Source: Siphonodentalium dalli
Taxonomy: Eukaryota > Mollusca > Scaphopoda > Gadilida > Siphonodentaliidae
Assembly: GCA_032622095.1 (NCBI GenBank)
Contig: CP136066.1
Coordinates: 94,823,319-94,887,318 of the forward strand
Length of the DNA stretch: 64,000 nucleotides
Reading direction: 5' to 3'
A program made the translations under genes and the position numbers. Below, piece after piece: positions 59,485 to 64,000 of the stretch (position 1 is the first letter of the stretch; every line of letters starts with the position of its first letter). The notes below the pieces were generated by a model. That model did no database searches. It saw only the letters and a program-made list of their open reading frames with translations, and was not told the DNA's origin.

Positions 59485-59745
59485 ATAATAGAAGTAAGTT
59501 GCTTGAGTAGACTAACATAAGTGGTATTAATACTATTATAATATGTTAGATAATGGGCTGGTTGACAGACTAATCAGGAAATAGTTAGAAATTGTGGAAT
59601 TGTGTTTATCCTGCACAAATGAGATCATTCCCTGTCATATAAGTGATATCAGTAGAGTTTTATGCGGTTTTAGACCAAATTTAGTGAAATTTTGGTCCCC
59701 GAAAATGCCAGATGCAAAAAAAACGGCATACCTTCCTGCTAATTT
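59485..59745. repeat. Right 261-bp direct repeat flanking the LINE
   Basis: ATAATAGAAGTAAGTTGCTT through CATACCTTCCTGCTAATT, almost identical to 55743-55868 joined to 56521-56655. It is the uninterrupted form and runs directly toward the U1 copy 3 locus. Confidence 0.85.
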
Positions 59746-59819
59746 TTTCCTGATCCCCAGCTGTGATCATAGGGTCATGCAAACCGAAGTGAGGAATATA
59801 GTTTTTTAATTTATTATTA

Positions 59820-59982
59820 TAGGGTGAGCGCGAACGCAGACCCCAAAACGCATAAATTACACAGTCGAGTTACCCACATTTGGGGTAATCGCTCGGGTCA
59901 TCCAAACCGAAGTGCAATGGTAAGGACTCGCCAAGGGGCCACCGCCTTTTGGATCACGGTTAGCCCTCTGCCAGGTAAGTAT
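59820..59982 (-). ncRNA. U1 snRNA gene or variant, copy 3
   Basis: Starts ATACTTACCTGGCAG on the minus strand. Loop II has the exact ATTGCAC that U1A binds in known U1. The Sm-like site is AATTTATG. Loop I is GATCCAAAAG, closest of the three to the standard GATCATGAAG but still changed in the middle. Upstream, TGTATTCACTGCGCCGCTGT about 45-65 bp before the 5' end is conserved in all three copies and could be the PSE. A further short U1-like fragment (GGGTCATGCAAACCGAAGTG) lies at 59773-59792. Confidence 0.88.
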
Positions 59983-60270
59983 GCTTGAGCACGAAATCAA
60001 TTCCGGCCAGTATACAGCGGCGCAGTGAATACATGTGGTGTCCATTGTTAAAATTAATTATAAACCTTTTTATTTTTGAATGTTTTCGTCGTAATTCAAC
60101 TCAGAAGTAAATTGAATGTTAGGCGTTGCCATACGTTGCGAAACTGTGGAAATAATACTGCATATTGTCAGATAAATGCATGAAATTTCTGAGTCAGTAC
60201 GAAAAATATAATGATGTACGTCTAGCGTATGACTTTGGTAGAGTTATCGCTCCTTAGTCTACATGGGTGA

Positions 60271-60639
60271 TTATTTTTAACTGGCTGAAACGGGCGCAAT
60301 CGGCAAACCTCGGTTATTTCCGTACGCAAAACTATTTCTGCAAGAACGATAATCCGAGAAGTTGCGATTGGGGACTGCGCGGTCCCTGCACAAATGGGCC
60401 TGTATAGCCCCTTTGTGTGTTTGGGGCATACGGCCCCTGTATGCGCTTCCTAAATAGTCACAAAGGTTCAGATTCGACTTATTTGATTCCGAAATAAGTC
60501 AAGTGGAATTATACCCGTTATTCTGTCGGATGGCGCGGGCCACAATGAAAACACATAGATAAAGAGCGTACATCTGATCTGCAAATATATATTGAACCTA
60601 AATATTCACATTTATTTGATTCTGAAATAGGCCCATGGT
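60271..60639. other. No recognised gene
   Basis: Right of U1 copy 3. The text CATACGGCCCCTGTATG and neighbours form short palindromes; nothing else is evident. Confidence 0.5.
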
Positions 60640-60815
60640 GAGCTTATTTTAATTTGTGGTTTTGGTTTTATTTTGATAAAATAAAATAAAAACCTCCACC
60701 AGGGCACCCCGAGTCACCACACCAAATTTGGTTGAAATCGGTCTTGGGGTCTGGGAGAACAATCCGAAGTGACATACGGACAGACAGACAGATCCTACTA
60801 TTTTATATATATCGC
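60640..60815. repeat. Dispersed repeat with (ACAG)n end
   Basis: CCAAATTTGGTTGAAATCGG, then ACGGACAGACAGACAGATCC and TACTATTTTATATATA. Same family style as 32105-32235. The minus-strand ORF here is the repeat itself. Confidence 0.55.
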
Positions 60816-61010
60816 GGCTAAATTTTACGACGTTTTGAAATTTATACGACAAAATAGAATCAACATTTATGCCTCGATGTTATATAGTTACACTTTTATG
60901 ACCTTTTTTCAGTGAGTCAAGAATACAGTTAGCTTGGTGACATTTTTGTTTTTACCAAATCATACTCTTCATAACCATGTATGGGGTTGTCGGCTTGTTG
61001 CATAGTAAAT

Positions 61011-61102
61011 CACAGGCATTGGCACTCGGTGTGAATGCACCATTAGAGTACTTTATTATTATTCTAAGGGTGCATTCACACGGAGTGTCCATTGCCTGTG
61101 AG
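61011..61102. repeat. Inverted repeat
   Basis: CACAGGCATTGGCACTCGGT and the inverse near ACACGGAGTGTCCATTGCCTGTG enclose an AT-rich loop (TTTATTATTATT). Confidence 0.65.
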
Positions 61103-62778
61103 TGCGAAGCTATATTATGGAATGGGAACTGGACTATCTAGTAATGGATAACCTTTGGCTGAGTTGCCAGGGCACATGCTGGAGGGATACACGCCCATAT
61201 ATGTATGGACGGGCGGATTGACGCGTGTTCGAACGTGGACAAAAAATGTGTCCACAAATGAATTCTATACATATGGTTAAATTCATTTCAAGATTTATAC
61301 ACTCACAATAAACGATTTATGTGATTAATGCATTTATTGTTGTCTACCTCCATGCATAAATCGAGAGCATATTTGCAATGAATATACATTGTATATAAAA
61401 TATATACACAAACTATTGATAGTGTACAAATGGGTTATATTGTTGATAATTACTGTACATGCCTCACGTAAATGGATTACCAGGGTCCATTTGTCTTACT
61501 GTCTGTCAGCACTGTTCCACAAACACGCACGTACAAACTTGAGGATGATTTGCGACAAGTGTTATTTTGAACCATTGGACACAACTGGTACGATATATCG
61601 TCTACACTATTGGTCGACCCAACTCACATGCGAATTAACAGGAGATGTGATCGGAAATGGCACGAGTTTTTGATAAGACTAGTGTGTAGCTATGTATACA
61701 TATCTGTAGGCACATATAGACACTTTTTGTCCTGGGTGAATTGAAGTGGAAAAGGGGGGAAAATTCCGCATGGGATGTGGCTACAAATTGCTACAATGTC
61801 CTCAGCTGACACGTGTGTACAATAAAGGGAGTGGTCAGTTCGCGCCATTTAATTCCAAGAGCTCACATTCGAATTGAGTAGAACACATATTGCACACCTG
61901 GTTATTTTGGGTAGGTTGTTTGTTTTGTTCAGATGGTGAGCTAGGATGCTAAGTATTTTGGGAAAGTTCCAGATATACAAATTTGAAGTTGGAGTTCTGA
62001 GGACAGACGCGAATGTATTATTCTAACGTCGATGCTCACTTCAAATGCACATTCGCGTGCGTCTTGGTTCTTAAATCGCAGCGTGAAGAATTGCTGCCAA
62101 CAGGTCTTCTCTGGGGAAAATCTTGTATCGATAAGATTGTACGGAAGTCTGGGGGATCATGCTGAAGGAGTATTTACAAAATATCTCGAACAAACCCAGT
62201 CACGCGTTGGTGGAAGAGACTGCGTTGGAGAGTAGTCTTTGCAGAAAAACATATTTCAGTGAAGTCTAGTGCTCTACATGGAGATGGTTTGCAGAAGAAA
62301 ATATGCAAGGAAATCTCAACATCTACATGTATATAGCAGGCGCAGACACAATCAGGACAGTATGCTTAATACCAAATACGTGCTCGTGTGGGTCGTAAAA
62401 CCTTAATTGGACACTTTAAACCTGTTCGATTTGCAAACTATTATTGACTTATCCATTATGAGTATTTATGTTGTGGAATCAGACACCATCATCGCATTTA
62501 AGCAGAATCTAGAGATAATCACACGAGGCATCTTAGATACATCTACGATGAATAACTTTATTATATAACAACATTATTGTTTTATGCCATAAATCATATC
62601 GAGTTTTGTATAATTATGTACTATCGGACAATAGTCATATATAGGGACTTACGATAATTATATGTTATGGTATGTTAACAGTTCACACCCATATTGAGTT
62701 TTGGGAAGAACGATGCATTTGTGGATCTTGGTCAGGTCGTTGGATGGCACAATTGTAACAAGGAAGATTCCGACAAGA
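61103..62778. other. No recognised gene
   Basis: AT-rich. Open frames at 61389-61673 and 62032-62235 show no known domain. The segment just left of 62779 may be a decayed upstream part of the LINE. Confidence 0.5.
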
Positions 62779-63187
62779 GATATTGTTCTGTGTATGATTA
62801 GTTGAAGACGAGACACATTTTCTCCTTAACTGTCAAGCGTATAAACACTTGCGATCAAAACTGATGTGATATATCGCGATTGAACATGGACAGACACAAT
62901 TTAGTGACGTCGGCTTGCTTACTCGGCTAATGAATCGGTATCGTCTTCAAGCAGCTAAATTTCTTCATAGTGCTTATCAAAAAAGACAAGATATTCTTAG
63001 CAAAACCTTTTCAATCCCATGAATGTGCACAACAATTTTCTTTATTATTTTGTTTAAAGTGACTTATTGGCCGGGTGTGTTGTTATTTTTTTACTAGACA
63101 TTGTTATCACCTGTATGTGATATGTTATTTGAACACTATACACACATGTCACTATAATAAAATATTCGTTCGTTCGTTCGTTCGTTG
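62779..63187 (+). mobile_element. LINE 3' end with (TTCG)n tail
   Basis: One frame reads VEDETHFLLNCQAYKHLRSK (the H and C of a LINE C-terminal finger) and then a stop; another reads RYRLQAAKFLHSAYQKRQD and ends SIP-stop near 63021. Both are typical of the tail of ORF2 in this LINE group. The 3' UTR ends TAATAAAATATTCG with five TTCG repeats (63165-63186), a usual microsatellite-type LINE tail. Frameshifts make it a dead copy. Confidence 0.75.
63165..63186. repeat. (TTCG)n tail of LINE
   Basis: Five TTCG units directly after AATAAAATA, marking the 3' end of the LINE remnant. Confidence 0.85.
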
Positions 63188-64000
63188 TAACGACGAACGA
63201 CCTGCTACCATAAAGTATGCATTGCGCAAAGGTTTAATTTACAATGATCTCCGATCGGTAATTATAGTCATTATACTCTTCTTATTGCCTTTGAGAATTA
63301 CGAGGTGTGAACACTCTGAACTTTCTGATAATGAACCGTGCCCACACGGTTTGATCTGAAGATAAGGCGTATGAAGCAATTGAATATATATTGTGTCAAT
63401 GTAACGCTCGCAACTATATATAGCAGCGTATATGTGTTGGATAAAATGCTATATTGTCTTCCATTGTCTGAGTGTCGCAGGAAATATTACCAAATATGTT
63501 AAGGCCACAGTACTGTCGAAACTAGAAAGCCGTCTCAAAAGCTTATGTAGAATAACAAGTAAATGCATGGGATGTAAATCCCCCCTGAATGCATTGCTCT
63601 CGTTCCAATGGATACACGCAATTATATATGATATCCACACATTAATCAAGACATGACTTGCACAGTTCTGATACATGTCATTGATGATCCTAAGAGACCA
63701 TGCAAATTCGTTCAAATCATATACGCAAGCTTTTGAGTCACAGTATTATGCATATGATGCACCTTCCAGTATAACAAACGATGTCATGATGCATCCAACA
63801 TCTTCTGAAAACCATGTTGTAGAGTCACCAGGAAAGCGTTTGAAGAATATGTTCACCAGGACGCATTCAACAAGTTTATATAACATTGACATAAAGCGTT
63901 GTGATCCGGTAGCTTGTTCCTGGGTTTTGGCTCTCCCTTGTGGAGTATAGGATTATCAGTTCAGTTTTCATGGTTTTAAAAGTCAACATGGCCGTGAAGA
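63188..64000. other. Unassigned right edge
   Basis: Open frames of 74-94 codons occur (63432-63656, 63675-63950), the latter rich in Ser, His and Tyr, but no family is recognised and splice-site support is absent. An exon of an unknown gene cannot be excluded. Confidence 0.4.

Noticed and set aside
55743-59745. LTR retrotransposon or Penelope-like element, from the flanking direct repeats
   Set aside because: The reverse transcriptase is of LINE type, the repeats lack TG...CA ends, and there is no primer-binding site, integrase or GIY-YIG domain.

Overview
The window looks like nuclear DNA of a metazoan invertebrate. It is AT-rich and gene-sparse, its genes are split by GT-AG introns, and U1 snRNA genes lie among many transposon remnants. 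The LINE types, a tRNA-derived SINE with a TAAACCCTAATAAACAA-like tail, and degenerate TTAGGG repeats fit a lophotrochozoan, perhaps a mollusc. The taxon is inferred, not proven.

The recognisable protein-coding content is a family of ADP-ribosylation-factor-like (ARF) small GTPases. There are five loci: A (minus, 222-4351, last exon off the left edge), E (minus, 24277-28236), B (plus, 29104-35212), C (plus, 42353-46727) and D (plus, 49035-50024, lacking the first two exons). The four-exon structure uses only phase-1 junctions, and exon 2 (177 nt) and exon 3 (135 nt) have constant length. A and E form one subtype (switch [19 protein letters not shown]); B, C and D form another ([16 protein letters not shown]). 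E and B are divergently transcribed from an 867-bp intergenic region. Parts of that region recur upstream of A, C and D, so the cluster seems to have grown by repeated duplication of a divergent pair. Insertions present or absent between copies give an order: B split first, a TA-flanked hairpin element then entered the C/D ancestor, and D was later truncated.

Between A and E (5.3-24.2 kb) there is little except repeats. A segment of about 4.26 kb at 5999-10258 is repeated at 16688-22530, where a 1560-bp TTAA-flanked element has been added. Between the two copies lie a THAP-type zinc-finger fragment, an eight-unit satellite of about 160 bp (14089-15360) and a SINE (15461-15755). Between B and C lie hairpin elements, a nested pair of elements (39392-40178) and a LINE tail fragment.

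The right part (50.5-60.3 kb) holds three U1 snRNA genes or variants on the minus strand. Two lie in a tandem duplication of about 1.6 kb whose second copy carries a 1347-bp hAT-like insertion. A 5'-truncated LINE with a 525-codon reverse-transcriptase ORF (56773-58869 including two in-frame stops) is flanked by 261-bp direct repeats. Another LINE 3' end with a (TTCG)n tail lies at 62779-63187. The ARF proteins would act as myristoylated membrane-traffic GTPases and U1 in 5' splice-site recognition; nothing links the two functionally apart from proximity.
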